Assembly: GCA_021776525.1 (NCBI GenBank)
Contig: JAJFFT010000004.1
Span: 62,001-126,000, forward strand
Source: Robiginitomaculum sp.
Lineage (GTDB): Bacteria > Pseudomonadota > Alphaproteobacteria > Caulobacterales > Maricaulaceae
Length of the DNA stretch: 64,000 bases
Reading direction: 5' to 3'
The notes beneath the pieces are model-generated. The model made no database searches, was not told the origin of the DNA, and worked only from the letters and a program-made list of their open reading frames with translations. Positions 1-8,813 of the stretch are shown here, piece by piece. A program made the translations under genes and the position numbers. Within the stretch, counting starts at the first letter, position 1. The number at the start of each line of letters is the position of its first letter.

Positions 1-1781
1 CTACGTGAATAGGTTTGTACCGCTGGGTTGCTGGTGAGGATATTTTCCACCTGACGCAGCAGGCGATCAGTTTCGCTAAGAGATGTACCAGCATCCGCCC
101 GATAGTCTAAAATGAAGCCACCTTCATCCATTTTTGGCATAAAGCCCGAGCCCACCCGCGTGTAGGCAAATCCACCGATCAAAACAAGCGGCACCAAAGC
201 GACAAGGACTAGCCAAGGTGCCCGTAAAACCCTGTGCATCAGGGCGTCATACGCAACCAGGATGTGCTTGAATATCGGTCCATTTTCTTCCTTTTGTGCA
301 TCCTTTCGGCTCAGTAGATGCTCAGCTAGCAAGGGGACGGCCAACAAGGCAATCAGAAAGGAAATGAACAGACTGGCCGCCATGGTAATCGACAAAGCCT
401 TAAAAAAAGCGCCAGTAACTCCACTAAGAAACGCCAATGGGGCGAAAATGATGATAGTTGCCGTTGAGGATCCGGCAAGAGGTGGCGTAAATTCAATGGC
501 CGCCTGTTTAATAGTGGCACGAAGCTCGCCGTCCGGGTTTTCACGCAGCCGCCGGATAATATGTTCGATCATGACAATCGCATCATCAACAATCAGCCCG
601 ACAGCGGCTGCCATCCCACCCAATGTCATAATGTTGAAACTGAGGCCATCAAGCATCAGGATGAGAACGGCACTGGCCAGAACCGAAGGTACAACCAGAA
701 TTGCGATAAGGGTAATTTTCAAGCTACGCAGAAATATAAAAAGGATAAAGGCCGCCAGGAAAATACCAACTATAATGGCATCACGCACACTTTTGGCTGA
801 AGAGACGATAAGCTGGCTCTGGTCATACCAATTGGCGATATTTGCACCCTTTGGGATATTATCCTTATAGGCATCCAGTTTTTTTTGAATTTCTTTTACA
901 ATTTTGACCGTATTGCCACCAGGCTGCTGGTAAATCTGCATCAGCACGGCGTCATGGCCATCTGCCGTTACCCGCAACCATTGAGGTTTTGTGCTTTGAT
1001 AAACTTCGGCGACATCACTAAGCCGAACAAGGCCATTTTTACCTGTGCGCAAAACGGTATTTCGAATTTCATCCAAAGACCAAATCCGCGTGTCAGAAAG
1101 CATCATATAGAGTTTATAATTATCTTCGAGACGACCCACGGCTTGTAGTACATTACTGGCGGAAAGCGACTTGGCGACATCTTCCAGGGTTAGCCCAAAG
1201 GCGTTCAGCCTGGCCGGGTCGATTTCCACTCTGTACTCTGCGGCCTTACCGCCCATAATCGTGACTTTCGCCACGCCATTGGTGGATGATAAAAGTGGCG
1301 CAAGTTGAAATCGCGCAAAATCGCGAAGATCAACCAGTGATATACTATCCGAAGTCAGGCTGTACGCAGTCACTGGAAAAACCGTCGGGTCCATGCGCCG
1401 GACGGTAAAAGATGTTCCTTGCGGCAAGGTTGGCAAAGCCTGATTGATTGCTGATTCCACCTGCAACATTGAGGCAACCATATCGCCGCCCCATTTAAAG
1501 TTTACGGATAATTCTGCACTTCCCCTACTCGTAGTTGAGCGCAAACCCACAACGCCTGGAACAGAGCGCACGGCCTCTTCAAGCGGTCTTGTGACGCTGA
1601 TTACCATCTGGTCAGCGGGGCGGTCCCCGGCTTCCAGAGAAACGACAACGCGGGGAAAATTCACATGGGGAAAAAGCGCCACCGGCAATTGCAAACCTGC
1701 GGCTGCACCGCCAAGGGCAATGAGCGTAACCAGGAACAGGATCGACCGTTTATGTGCGGCAGCCCAATGCGCGATATTCAC
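1..1781 (-). CDS. RND efflux transporter permease subunit (partial, C-terminal part off the window)
   Basis: Translating the minus strand from GTG at 1781 gives an inner-membrane RND (AcrB/CzcA superfamily) proton antiporter. Residues 1-40 form the first membrane helix. The porter domain follows, with runs typical of the family such as FPRVVVS near the start. After about residue 330 comes a block of hydrophobic helices containing GGMAAAVGLIVDDAIVMIEH, the TM4 region with the paired acidic residues of the proton relay. The frame is open to the window edge, so about 590 N-terminal residues are present and the second half is missing. The GTG start overlaps the TGA of the adaptor gene (GTGA), which indicates translational coupling in a three-gene operon. 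The substrate (drug or metal) cannot be read from the sequence. Confidence 0.93.
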   Translation of the reverse strand, partial: MNIAHWAAAHKRSILFLVTLIALGGAAAGLQLPVALFPHVNFPRVVVSLEAGDRPADQMVISVTRPLEEAVRSVPGVVGLRSTTSRGSAELSVNFKWGGDMVASMLQVESAINQALPTLPQGTSFTVRRMDPTVFPVTAYSLTSDSISLVDLRDFARFQLAPLLSSTNGVAKVTIMGGKAAEYRVEIDPARLNAFGLTLEDVAKSLSASNVLQAVGRLEDNYKLYMMLSDTRIWSLDEIRNTVLRTGKNGLVRLSDVAEVYQSTKPQWLRVTADGHDAVLMQIYQQPGGNTVKIVKEIQKKLDAYKDNIPKGANIANWYDQSQLIVSSAKSVRDAIIVGIFLAAFILFIFLRSLKITLIAILVVPSVLASAVLILMLDGLSFNIMTLGGMAAAVGLIVDDAIVMIEHIIRRLRENPDGELRATIKQAAIEFTPPLAGSSTATIIIFAPLAFLSGVTGAFFKALSITMAASLFISFLIALLAVPLLAEHLLSRKDAQKEENGPIFKHILVAYDALMHRVLRAPWLVLVALVPLVLIGGFAYTRVGSGFMPKMDEGGFILDYRADAGTSLSETDRLLRQVENILTSNPAVQTYSR

Positions 1782-2821
1782 GGTTGGGACTCCCGCACCG
1801 GCATGCCATCTTTCAGCTCGTAATTACCAAGAATGACAACTTTTTCGCCAGGTTTTAAGCTAGATTTAATTTCAACAAAATCTGATGTGGCAAGCCCGAT
1901 TTGCACATTTTTCCGCCGGGCAATGCCGCCCGTCACTATAAACACATAATCGCCTTCACCATCCGTCAAGACAGCAGTGCCTGGAATAGTGAGAGCCGTA
2001 TATGAACTTAAGCTGATTTGCCCTTTCACAACGCCGCCTATCATTAACTGCTCTGTAGATTTTTCTGGAATTTCTACCAAAACATCGACAAGCCGCGTTG
2101 CCGGGTTAATCATGGCATGGATATTTTCAACTTGTCCGGCAACAGAACCAGACCGGGAAAAAACCTGTTCAAGGGAAACATTATCGCCAATTTTAATACG
2201 CTTGGCATCTGCCGGCTCTACGCCAAGCATGGCTTTTAAATGGTCTTCTGAGGCAATTTGTACGGTTGTCGCATCTGCCTGGATGCGCTGTCCTTGCATA
2301 ACATCAAGGCGCGTAATGACGCCATCCAGAGGTGCCATTAGCACTTCATGGCTCTTGCTCTGTCCGAGTTGCTTTAAGGCTGCCAGCCTGTCTTCGGCAT
2401 CTTTCAAAACCTTGCTGGCAGCATTGACTTGATCTGTGGTCGTCAACTGCTCAGCTTTAAGGCGCTTTTGTCTGGCCAGTGCCTGACGGGCATAGGTAAC
2501 GGCGGTTTGCGCCTGCTGATACTCCGCTCTTGCAGCGGGGGACGTATCAAGGTTGATCAGCTTGGTGCCGCGCTCTACCTTTTGCCCCAGCCGCACCCAG
2601 ACACGGGTAATAACTCCGGCATGGGAGACGGAAAGAACCGTGGTTTCATCATTGGACGGCGTAATCTTTCCATAAGCGTCCAGCGTGACAGAAACCTGCT
2701 GGGTTTTTACTGCAACCGTTTTCACATAAACACTTGGCTGGTTTTGCGCCGTGACAGGTCCCGGGCCTATTAAGATGATGAGGGCAAAACAAAAAGCTGC
2801 AGCCTGAATAATTCTGAGCAT
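1778..2821 (-). CDS. RND efflux periplasmic adaptor (HlyD/MFP family)
   Basis: This 347-aa protein has an N-terminal signal segment (residues 1-25, cleavage after GPVTA), a lipoyl/barrel-sandwich half (TTVLSVSHAGVITRVWVRLGQKVERGTKL), an alpha-helical hairpin rich in Q, A and K (about 95-155), the second lipoyl half (LMAPLDGVITRLDVMQGQ) and a beta-barrel/membrane-proximal region. That order is the RND adaptor fold bridging the permease and an outer-membrane channel. The start ATG overlaps the TGA of the upstream TolC-type gene (ATGA at 2818-2821) and the end overlaps the permease start. The gene is therefore the middle cistron of the pump operon. Confidence 0.93.
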   Translation of the reverse strand: MLRIIQAAAFCFALIILIGPGPVTAQNQPSVYVKTVAVKTQQVSVTLDAYGKITPSNDETTVLSVSHAGVITRVWVRLGQKVERGTKLINLDTSPAARAEYQQAQTAVTYARQALARQKRLKAEQLTTTDQVNAASKVLKDAEDRLAALKQLGQSKSHEVLMAPLDGVITRLDVMQGQRIQADATTVQIASEDHLKAMLGVEPADAKRIKIGDNVSLEQVFSRSGSVAGQVENIHAMINPATRLVDVLVEIPEKSTEQLMIGGVVKGQISLSSYTALTIPGTAVLTDGEGDYVFIVTGGIARRKNVQIGLATSDFVEIKSSLKPGEKVVILGNYELKDGMPVRESQP

Positions 2822-4197
2822 CAGCGTACCTCTTCAATCAAATCGGGTGAAGTTACCGGGCGTAATGCCAGCATTGTTTGTAGTGCCAAAAGTGTTCCCC
2901 AGTGTGCTTCTTGCAAATTGATCAATTCCAATTGCTTGCTGACCCAGGTTGCTTCAAGATTCAAAAAGGTTAGCGCATCCAGATCACCGGCTTGAAAAGC
3001 TCCGCGTGTTTTATCTACATCCAGTTTTAATTGCGGCAAATAAGTGCCTAGAAAAACCTGCTGGTTTTTAAGTACACCCAGATTATCCATAAGGGCGTTT
3101 GTCTGGCTTTGCGCATCGGCCAGGCGCGCATAATAGGCCTCGCGCAATTGCGCGCGGCTTGCTTTTGTAATGGCGATCTGCCCTCGGTTTCTTGAAAAAA
3201 CAGGCAAACTGAGGTTCAATCCAATACCAGTAGAGTGCAATCCTGCAGTGTCTTTTAATCGGTTAAACCCCAAATTCAGAGCAGGAAACTGGGCGCGTAT
3301 TGCTGCTCGAAACTTTGCGTCCTGGCTTTGTACGCCTGCCTTCAAAGCCAGAAGGTCCGGGCGGCGACTGGTCAAAGATTGCAAAGCAGCCTTGAACTGC
3401 CCGTTTTGAATCTTGGGTGGCGGTGGAAGTCTTTGCAAGTTTACAGATGCATCAGATCTCAGGCCCAGTGCCAACTTCAACGCATGCATGGTGCTATTAT
3501 TGGATAGCTGCGTCTGCGTCAGATTGCTGGAAACATCCAAAAGCGCTGTGAGGTTTGTGCCGGATACATCCAGTGTTATATCGCCAGCTTTAACCGCCGT
3601 ATCGGACAATTCATAGCGCTCTTCATAAAGCACTTTCATCTGTTCAAGAAGCGCCAGTCTTTGTTGGTTATATACCGCTTTTACGGCCAAAAACTGCGCT
3701 TGCTGCACGGTAAGCCACTCTTGCCACAAAATATCCAGTACTATTTGTTTTTGTGCTTCCTGGCTGGCGTCCAGTCTTGGTTTTCTAGTTAGCAGCGCCG
3801 TTATGTCGTAACCTGCTCCAACGCCCCATCCATTGACATCTAACGGCCCGGCATTTGTTGGATGATCGAAGCTAAAACTCATTTGCGGGTCAGGGAACAA
3901 ACCCGCATCCAACACTTGCGCCTGACCAATGGCCAGCTTTGCACGTTCTGCCTTAAGACCGGGGTTGTTAATGGCAACTAGAACAGCAATTTCCGAAAGC
4001 GTTAGGGCACTCTCTAAATCTAAAAGTTGAGCTTGCTCAGAATGGTTTTCCTGAATGTATGCAGGCGTTATTAAATCTGCGACGCTAGCTTTTAGAACTG
4101 TCCCGTCAGAAATTCTAAGTTGAGAGTAAGATGCGCACCCAGATGTTACGAGTGCAACTATCCCAAGAAGAGCTAGGGTTTTTCGGAAGGTGTTCAA
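2821..4197 (-). CDS. TolC-family outer-membrane efflux lipoprotein
   Basis: The 458-aa product is an outer-membrane efflux channel subunit. A lipoprotein signal is visible at the N-terminus (LVALVTSGCASYS, with the lipobox Cys near residue 21), as in CusC/OprM-type channels. The rest consists of two related alpha-helical halves, with LTLSEIAVLVAINNPGLKAERA opening the first repeat and RRPDLLALKAGVQSQDAKFRAA opening the second. It is the first gene of the operon, so transcription should start in the AT-rich region above 4200. The downstream genes are coupled by 4-bp overlaps. Confidence 0.92.
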   Translation of the reverse strand: MNTFRKTLALLGIVALVTSGCASYSQLRISDGTVLKASVADLITPAYIQENHSEQAQLLDLESALTLSEIAVLVAINNPGLKAERAKLAIGQAQVLDAGLFPDPQMSFSFDHPTNAGPLDVNGWGVGAGYDITALLTRKPRLDASQEAQKQIVLDILWQEWLTVQQAQFLAVKAVYNQQRLALLEQMKVLYEERYELSDTAVKAGDITLDVSGTNLTALLDVSSNLTQTQLSNNSTMHALKLALGLRSDASVNLQRLPPPPKIQNGQFKAALQSLTSRRPDLLALKAGVQSQDAKFRAAIRAQFPALNLGFNRLKDTAGLHSTGIGLNLSLPVFSRNRGQIAITKASRAQLREAYYARLADAQSQTNALMDNLGVLKNQQVFLGTYLPQLKLDVDKTRGAFQAGDLDALTFLNLEATWVSKQLELINLQEAHWGTLLALQTMLALRPVTSPDLIEEVR

Positions 4198-4711
4198 AAT
4201 CTGCTCCAGCCTATGCAGAGGCCACCCTGCTCAATGCGAGGAGCAATACACTCTAGTCGTTACTGGAAGTAGGAGCGTATTATACATTATTGTAATGTTA
4301 GTGGTGTGCTTTTCGACGCCTAGGCTTCAAAAATCGAGTATCTCGATCACAGCATGGCAAATAAATATTTCATATTTTTTTGTCGAAAACGAATCTCTAT
4401 CTAGGCGACACAATGCTCATAATGTGTACCATGTGGCTCTAGCTTTCCTGTGCCGCCTGATCTATCCGGGATTTACCAGTTCCTGTCGTGTCCATCATCA
4501 TAATCGCGGTGGTAAGAAAGATCGTTACAATTGCAGAGTTCCCTGTGTAATTCCCAGAGAGTGCAGGACAATTATACAGTTTGAAAGATATCGTTGCTAA
4601 CAAACCTGTACATATTTTCCCAAGGGTCATTTGTTGGGATTTTTAGAGGTTTTGAAGAGTTAGATTCACGATTCGCGAGGTCTCAAAATAATGGAATTGC
4701 ATACAGCCTTG

Positions 4712-4746
4712 TGTGCTACAAATTTGACTCATTTTGTGCTACAAAT
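4712..4746 (+). repeat. 12-bp direct repeat pair TGTGCTACAAAT
   Basis: The sequence TGTGCTACAAAT occurs at 4712-4723 and again at 4735-4746, so the two copies start 23 bp apart, about two helical turns. The pair lies about 65 bp from a tRNA-3'-end-like sequence. This arrangement resembles arm-type binding sites of a tyrosine integrase beside an attachment core. No integrase gene remains nearby, so that role is inference. Confidence 0.5.
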
Positions 4747-4798
4747 ACTAGCAAAAATATCTTCAACTCATTGATAAGTATATAATAATAACCATATA

Positions 4799-4822
4799 TC
4801 GAGTCCCCCCGCCCGCACCATT
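4799..4822 (+). other. tRNA-Leu 3'-end-like fragment (possible att site, left)
   Basis: The stretch from TCGAGTCC to GCCCGCACCA has the form of the T-arm and acceptor 3' strand of a tRNA, including CCA, and looks like a GCGGGC-type tRNA-Leu. No 5' part of a tRNA precedes it: the sequence upstream is AT-rich and unrelated. GCCCGCACCATT is repeated at 6363-6374, on the other side of the AlkB/methyltransferase pair. It is probably an attachment-site duplication left by integration at a tRNA gene. Confidence 0.5.
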
Positions 4823-4860
4823 CCCTACCCGGACACGGAAACTTAGAACACTTTCTTGCG

Positions 4861-5433
4861 TTAAATTCGAACTTTCCGGAATGTCAGCGACAGGCGGCGC
4901 GCCCGCATTAATTTAATCCCGCCTACAACATCAGATTTTCGAGCCGGGATGCAATGGGACCAATGGTAACGTGCTTCACCCTTAAAAATAACTAAGCAAC
5001 GTTCTTCCAGCCTCACTTCGGCATTCTCCCCCGTTTTTGGCTGAGCAAATTTCATCGTAGAAGCTGATAATAAACTCAAACTAACAATCGTATCGCTAAA
5101 ACAGGGAATACAATCTACGTGCTCTGAAATACCTTGTCCGGGTAGATATTCATTGATGATAACTTGATCAGGAATTTCCGGGAAAACATTAAGGCCATAG
5201 AGGTGTTCTGCAAGACTTTGCAAAATTCCAGGTAACGGTCCAAGCGCCAAATCTGCTGTTACTCTTCGCGCCTTATAATCATACCGATAGCCATAGTGCT
5301 GCACTCTTCGCTTCAGGTCATTTCGCCACGTCTGTTGGTCAGCGAACGAGACAAGATCGCCAGCCTCTTCGGCGGTTACAAAATCGGGTATGATTGAAAG
5401 GCCCGGAACATGTTGTCTGCTGACTGAAACCAT
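4861..5433 (-). CDS. AlkB-like 2-oxoglutarate/Fe(II) dioxygenase
   Basis: The 190-aa protein matches the AlkB family of dioxygenases, which remove or hydroxylate alkyl groups on nucleic-acid bases. The iron ligands are visible as H105 and D107 in EHVDCIP and a distal His in RYHWSHCIP (about 160). The 2-oxoglutarate-binding Arg pair lies in ARRLSLTFRKV (about 180-186). Length and motifs resemble the short ALKBH8-type or bacterial AlkB-like proteins rather than E. coli AlkB. It sits 8 bp downstream of a BMT5-like RNA methyltransferase gene on the same strand, so the two are probably co-transcribed and may act on the same RNA. Substrate unknown. Confidence 0.88.
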   Translation of the reverse strand: MVSVSRQHVPGLSIIPDFVTAEEAGDLVSFADQQTWRNDLKRRVQHYGYRYDYKARRVTADLALGPLPGILQSLAEHLYGLNVFPEIPDQVIINEYLPGQGISEHVDCIPCFSDTIVSLSLLSASTMKFAQPKTGENAEVRLEERCLVIFKGEARYHWSHCIPARKSDVVGGIKLMRARRLSLTFRKVRI

Positions 5434-5441
5434 AACGGTTT

Positions 5442-6206
5442 TTATGCATCATTAGTTGTTCTTTTGAAATACCCAGGAATTAAATTTGCCATGGTCTGAT
5501 ATTGCACTCTCGCAGCCTTGCGTGTTCTCATGTTTATAGCCGGGATATTGGCTTGGAAAGAAGGGATATATCGACGGTTCGTTAAAACCACTTCTTTTGG
5601 CGGCATCAAAAACTGAAATGCGCCCCGGTAATGTGGGCTATCAACCGTAGTGATTATGATTTTTCCATTTGTTTTTAGTACTGATTGCGCGCTACTTAAA
5701 AATCGGCGTGTAAGAACCGCATTTGGGTTTGTGTTGAACAAGGGCTTTCGGCTTGCAACGTTTGGAAATTGAAAAATAATAGTCTGAAATGTGTTGGGCG
5801 CGTACTTGTTCTGTAATTTTGTGCCATCCATGTCATAAATAATATCAACACCTCTATTTATTAGAGTCGAGGCATTTGTCTTGGCCTGATCAGAGGCATG
5901 AACTTGTGCCGTAGGAACACTGGCATGGATGTTTCTTGATAAGCCCGGTTGTAATTTCACAAGGCTCAAAGCGAAACTGAAATTCCCTTCACCGATTAAT
6001 AACGTCTGCCCCAAGGAAATTTGTCTGACAAAATTAAAAGGTTGTGCTTGTTTAAACGTTAGAAATTTAAGTTCTTGGGTCAGATATAAAAACCCAAGAG
6101 TATTTGAAGCTTCCTCACCTTGACTCTTCAAATGAGATGGGCGGTTACCAACAGCCATACTGATAGCTTGTAAAATACTATCACCCTCTACAATTTGTGG
6201 TGGCAT
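5442..6206 (-). CDS. BMT5-like (DUF2431) Rossmann-fold methyltransferase
   Basis: The 254-aa product carries the signature TLLIGEGNFSFALSL (about residues 68-82), the SAM-binding motif I of the BMT5/FDXACB1 (DUF2431) family. Yeast BMT5 makes m3U in 25S rRNA. Further family-like parts are DIIYDMDGTKL (an acidic motif II position), TIIFQFPNVASR at the catalytic-loop position and GKIIITTVDSPHY on the following strand. The family is mainly eukaryotic and rare in bacteria. About 60 N-terminal residues precede the fold and are not recognised. It forms a two-gene unit with the AlkB-like gene, and tRNA-end-like repeats flank the pair, which suggests horizontal arrival. RNA is the likely target, but the base is unknown. 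Confidence 0.78.
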   Translation of the reverse strand: MPPQIVEGDSILQAISMAVGNRPSHLKSQGEEASNTLGFLYLTQELKFLTFKQAQPFNFVRQISLGQTLLIGEGNFSFALSLVKLQPGLSRNIHASVPTAQVHASDQAKTNASTLINRGVDIIYDMDGTKLQNKYAPNTFQTIIFQFPNVASRKPLFNTNPNAVLTRRFLSSAQSVLKTNGKIIITTVDSPHYRGAFQFLMPPKEVVLTNRRYIPSFQANIPAINMRTRKAARVQYQTMANLIPGYFKRTTNDA

Positions 6207-6343
6207 TTAATTCTCCCTTTATGAAATGAGAGATTATACGCCGCATTGAACAGGCGGGGGCATTATTGCTTTATCCCTATTATTTTAGTGTCAGAATTTA
6301 GAGATAGATGCTCTTCCCATATCTCCAAATCCTCCCAAAACTA

Positions 6344-6374
6344 GTTCGAGGTTACCGTACCTGCCCGCACCATT
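6344..6374 (+). other. tRNA-3'-end-like fragment (possible att site, right)
   Basis: GTTCGAG (6344-6350) followed by GCCCGCACCATT (6363-6374) again resembles the T-loop and acceptor/CCA end of a tRNA. The 12 bp GCCCGCACCATT are identical to 4811-4822. The sequence between is degraded compared with a real T-stem, so this is not a functional tRNA end. Confidence 0.45.
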
Positions 6375-6380
6375 TTGTTT

Positions 6381-6416
6381 GCGCTATCGCAATGCTGGCG
6401 CTCACTATTTGAGCGC
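6381..6416. repeat. Palindromic repeat, 36-bp variant of the GCGCTA...TTTGAGCGC family
   Basis: The element starts GCGCTATCGC and ends TTTGAGCGC, and its ends pair as GCGCT/AGCGC. It is longer and more diverged in the middle than the 26-bp copies in the prophage (48247, 56501, 63891, 63929, and inverted at 60909, 62483 and 62519). It lies in the gap after the methyltransferase islet and shows that the family also occurs outside the prophage. Confidence 0.6.
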
Positions 6417-6443
6417 GGGGTTGGTTCGAGGTTGGTCCTGACC

Positions 6444-8813
6444 CTAGTCCTTCAAATAACAATACCCAATGCTCCACCAATAATAATCATCGCGATTATT
6501 ATCCTTGAAATGCACCCGTAGTTCACCATCATTACGATATTGCACGCCGATATGCTGTAAGTTGTGATCTTCGGCAAAGCCAAAGCTGATCCGTTGCAGG
6601 ACAAAACGTTTGTTGGGCAACAGCCGAACGCTATCATAAAGGGAGGTATTACCGGGCCGGCTTTCCCCCCACCAGCGTTGCGATACCGTGCCGCAACGCT
6701 CTACTTTTTCAGCCGGGACCAAGGCTACGGTACCACGAAACAGGGTATTGCGTGCCTCGCGGTCAATTTGCGATTCTGTCTGTTGCCAATTCCAACCGCC
6801 GTCCTCACTCATCAAGGCCTGAAAGCCGCCCTGATCACCGCGCATCCGTGCAAACCAGCCAGCGGATAGTCCGCCAATATTGGCATCTGTGGCCTGCCTG
6901 TCAAAATAGAAGCCGGACAAAACCGGTATAAACTTATTCGGAACGCCCCGGGCCGAACCAATGATCCATGTACAGGTTGCCGTGTCATTGCAGTTATAGG
7001 CCGGTGCGCCAAATTCATCGGTCGAGCGCAAAGGGATAACCGGCATAGTGGCCCCTATGGGCTTGATAAATTTTGCACTTGCGGTGAATGGATCGTCGCC
7101 ATTTCCATCGGCATAATTAAATTGAACAGCATTGCCAGCGGGCATAACGCCAATGGTCTTGATCTTGTGATCGCCATTTTCAAAACCAAGAAAAAATGAA
7201 GAAAGCAAGGCGCCTTTTTGTGCGTCCAAGGTTGATGGCAACAGCGCGCTGGTACGGGCATTGCGCGTATTGACGCTGATATTTTGAAAGCGCAGTGCTG
7301 CATAATTGCGGCTTGGGGTGATCGGTGTTGTCGGCGTGCGACTGGCCACCGGGGCGGGTTTGTCGCCAAGTTGTTTTAAGGCGCAAACTTGGACCCTGTA
7401 TTCAAAAGGGTCCTCGCCGCTATTGTCACGAAAGCTGATCTGGTTGCCGCCGGGTTCCTGTGGCATCACCCCGGCTTCAAGCAGATTATGATCTGTATCC
7501 AGAAACCGTAAATCAAAGCCTTGTATAGCCACCGGTCGGCCTCTGGCAAAACTTTCCATCTGGTGAGAATCGCGGGCATAAAAGAAACCGCATTCATCAA
7601 TGGCCGTCAGGGGAACAAACACCCGGTCAACCTTCACCGCCTTGCCGCCATAAAACCGGCGGCCTTCGAAAAACGACGTAAAATCGTCCATGTCGAAGCG
7701 TTCCGCATCAGTCCAGCTTTTGCGATAGACAGTGCGAAATGTGTTTCTGGATTGAACCCCGGCCTTACACCCGTCCGGCCCGGCATTTCGCCAGCCAAAG
7801 GCCGTCAGGCATTGTTTGACCGGTTCCATGGCGCATATCGCCGCCAACCTTCTGACCTTGACGTCTTTCGCGGATTGGGAAAAATCAAATCCGGCCAATA
7901 GCGGCACCATACCGTCGCCATTCATACAGGCGCCATTCAACTTGGCCTTTTCGCTGGCGCTCAGGGGCGCCGAACTGGAGCGTAATTGCCATTCGCCCTT
8001 CCATTGCGCGCCTGCTTTTACGGCTCTTTTGTTGATGTTGGCATAGCGAAATTGTACTGCGTAGGGGTCATCGCCATTGCCATCACGAAACGCCGCCTGG
8101 ATACGACTGTATTCATAGCCATTGCCGCTAAAGCCCAAGGCCATACGCTGCAATTCGTGATCGCCGTTTTCAAATCGGAACCGAAACCCCGACAACACAA
8201 AAGGCCCAGCCGCCCCGGTTGTCCAGCGCAGCGTGCCTGTGGTGCCGGCCCTGTTGCGTTCAAAAAATGTAATCGGTTGCCACTGGCGGGCCAGCAGAAC
8301 GGAAGGCCGCAAGGCCAGCGTCGGTCCGGGCTTGCGTACGGCGGGCCGAATATTGCCGACAGAACCGACGGTCCCGACACGGTTTGCCGGCTTGGCTGCG
8401 TTCGATGGTGTTGCGCGCCCTGCGGTCGGCGGTATGCGCCACTGACAGGCGGTTCTGGCGCGGGCAAAGGAAACACCTTGGCTAATTTTTTGTCTGAAAC
8501 AGGCCAATGTCGCCTTGGAATCCAGTGTACCACGACAAAGCTCGATCGCTTCTTTCCATCGCCATTGGTATCCTTCTCCGTGACTTACACGCTTATTCAT
8601 AACGGTTTCAAAGCACGTCGCCGGTTCAGAACTGCCCTTTGCGCCGGCGCACAGATTGCGCACATTGGCCGGGTTCCAAGAGGAATTCCCGGCGGCATTC
8701 CAGGCAATACGGTTTTGCACAGCATTAAAACAGGCGCTCTGGGCCTGCGCAGCATCGGCGGCAAGCCATATAAAAAATGCACTAGCCACCATAAGCGTCA
8801 TACGGATCATCAT
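6444..8813 (-). CDS. Secreted protein with four GDH...DGNGDDP repeat modules
   Basis: The product is 789 aa and not recognised. A Sec signal peptide covers residues 1-25 (cleavage after AQA). Three short Cys-bounded segments follow (ACFNAVQ...RNLC, TCFETVM...IELC, ACFRQKI...TAC, about 28-123). A Pro/Ala-rich linker leads to a beta-rich body in which a module occurs four times (about 205-260, 435-480, 540-590 and 745-789). Each module has a hydrophobic strand, then [E/D]xGDH or [T/E]DH, a strand with IGV or similar, and a loop of the form D-G/N-N-G/R-D-D-P/Y. The acidic loops suggest metal (Ca) binding, which is inference. There is no membrane anchor, so it should be periplasmic or extracellular. 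It stands alone, with gaps on both sides. Confidence 0.8.
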   Translation of the reverse strand: MMIRMTLMVASAFFIWLAADAAQAQSACFNAVQNRIAWNAAGNSSWNPANVRNLCAGAKGSSEPATCFETVMNKRVSHGEGYQWRWKEAIELCRGTLDSKATLACFRQKISQGVSFARARTACQWRIPPTAGRATPSNAAKPANRVGTVGSVGNIRPAVRKPGPTLALRPSVLLARQWQPITFFERNRAGTTGTLRWTTGAAGPFVLSGFRFRFENGDHELQRMALGFSGNGYEYSRIQAAFRDGNGDDPYAVQFRYANINKRAVKAGAQWKGEWQLRSSSAPLSASEKAKLNGACMNGDGMVPLLAGFDFSQSAKDVKVRRLAAICAMEPVKQCLTAFGWRNAGPDGCKAGVQSRNTFRTVYRKSWTDAERFDMDDFTSFFEGRRFYGGKAVKVDRVFVPLTAIDECGFFYARDSHQMESFARGRPVAIQGFDLRFLDTDHNLLEAGVMPQEPGGNQISFRDNSGEDPFEYRVQVCALKQLGDKPAPVASRTPTTPITPSRNYAALRFQNISVNTRNARTSALLPSTLDAQKGALLSSFFLGFENGDHKIKTIGVMPAGNAVQFNYADGNGDDPFTASAKFIKPIGATMPVIPLRSTDEFGAPAYNCNDTATCTWIIGSARGVPNKFIPVLSGFYFDRQATDANIGGLSAGWFARMRGDQGGFQALMSEDGGWNWQQTESQIDREARNTLFRGTVALVPAEKVERCGTVSQRWWGESRPGNTSLYDSVRLLPNKRFVLQRISFGFAEDHNLQHIGVQYRNDGELRVHFKDNNRDDYYWWSIGYCYLKD

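Larger units (their letters stand above)
4198..4860. other. AT-rich intergenic region without a supported gene
   Basis: This 660-bp stretch is clearly richer in A and T than its surroundings. Short open frames exist in it (for example on the plus strand at 4190-4600), but they show no domain, no ribosome-binding site and no sensible composition. It must contain the promoter of the minus-strand efflux operon. Its right end holds a 12-bp direct repeat and a tRNA-3'-end-like sequence, which suggests the remnant of an integrated element. Confidence 0.6.

Noticed and set aside
4190-4600. 136-aa plus-strand open frame in the AT-rich gap
   Set aside because: It starts inside the TolC-type gene, has no ribosome site, no domain and irregular composition.
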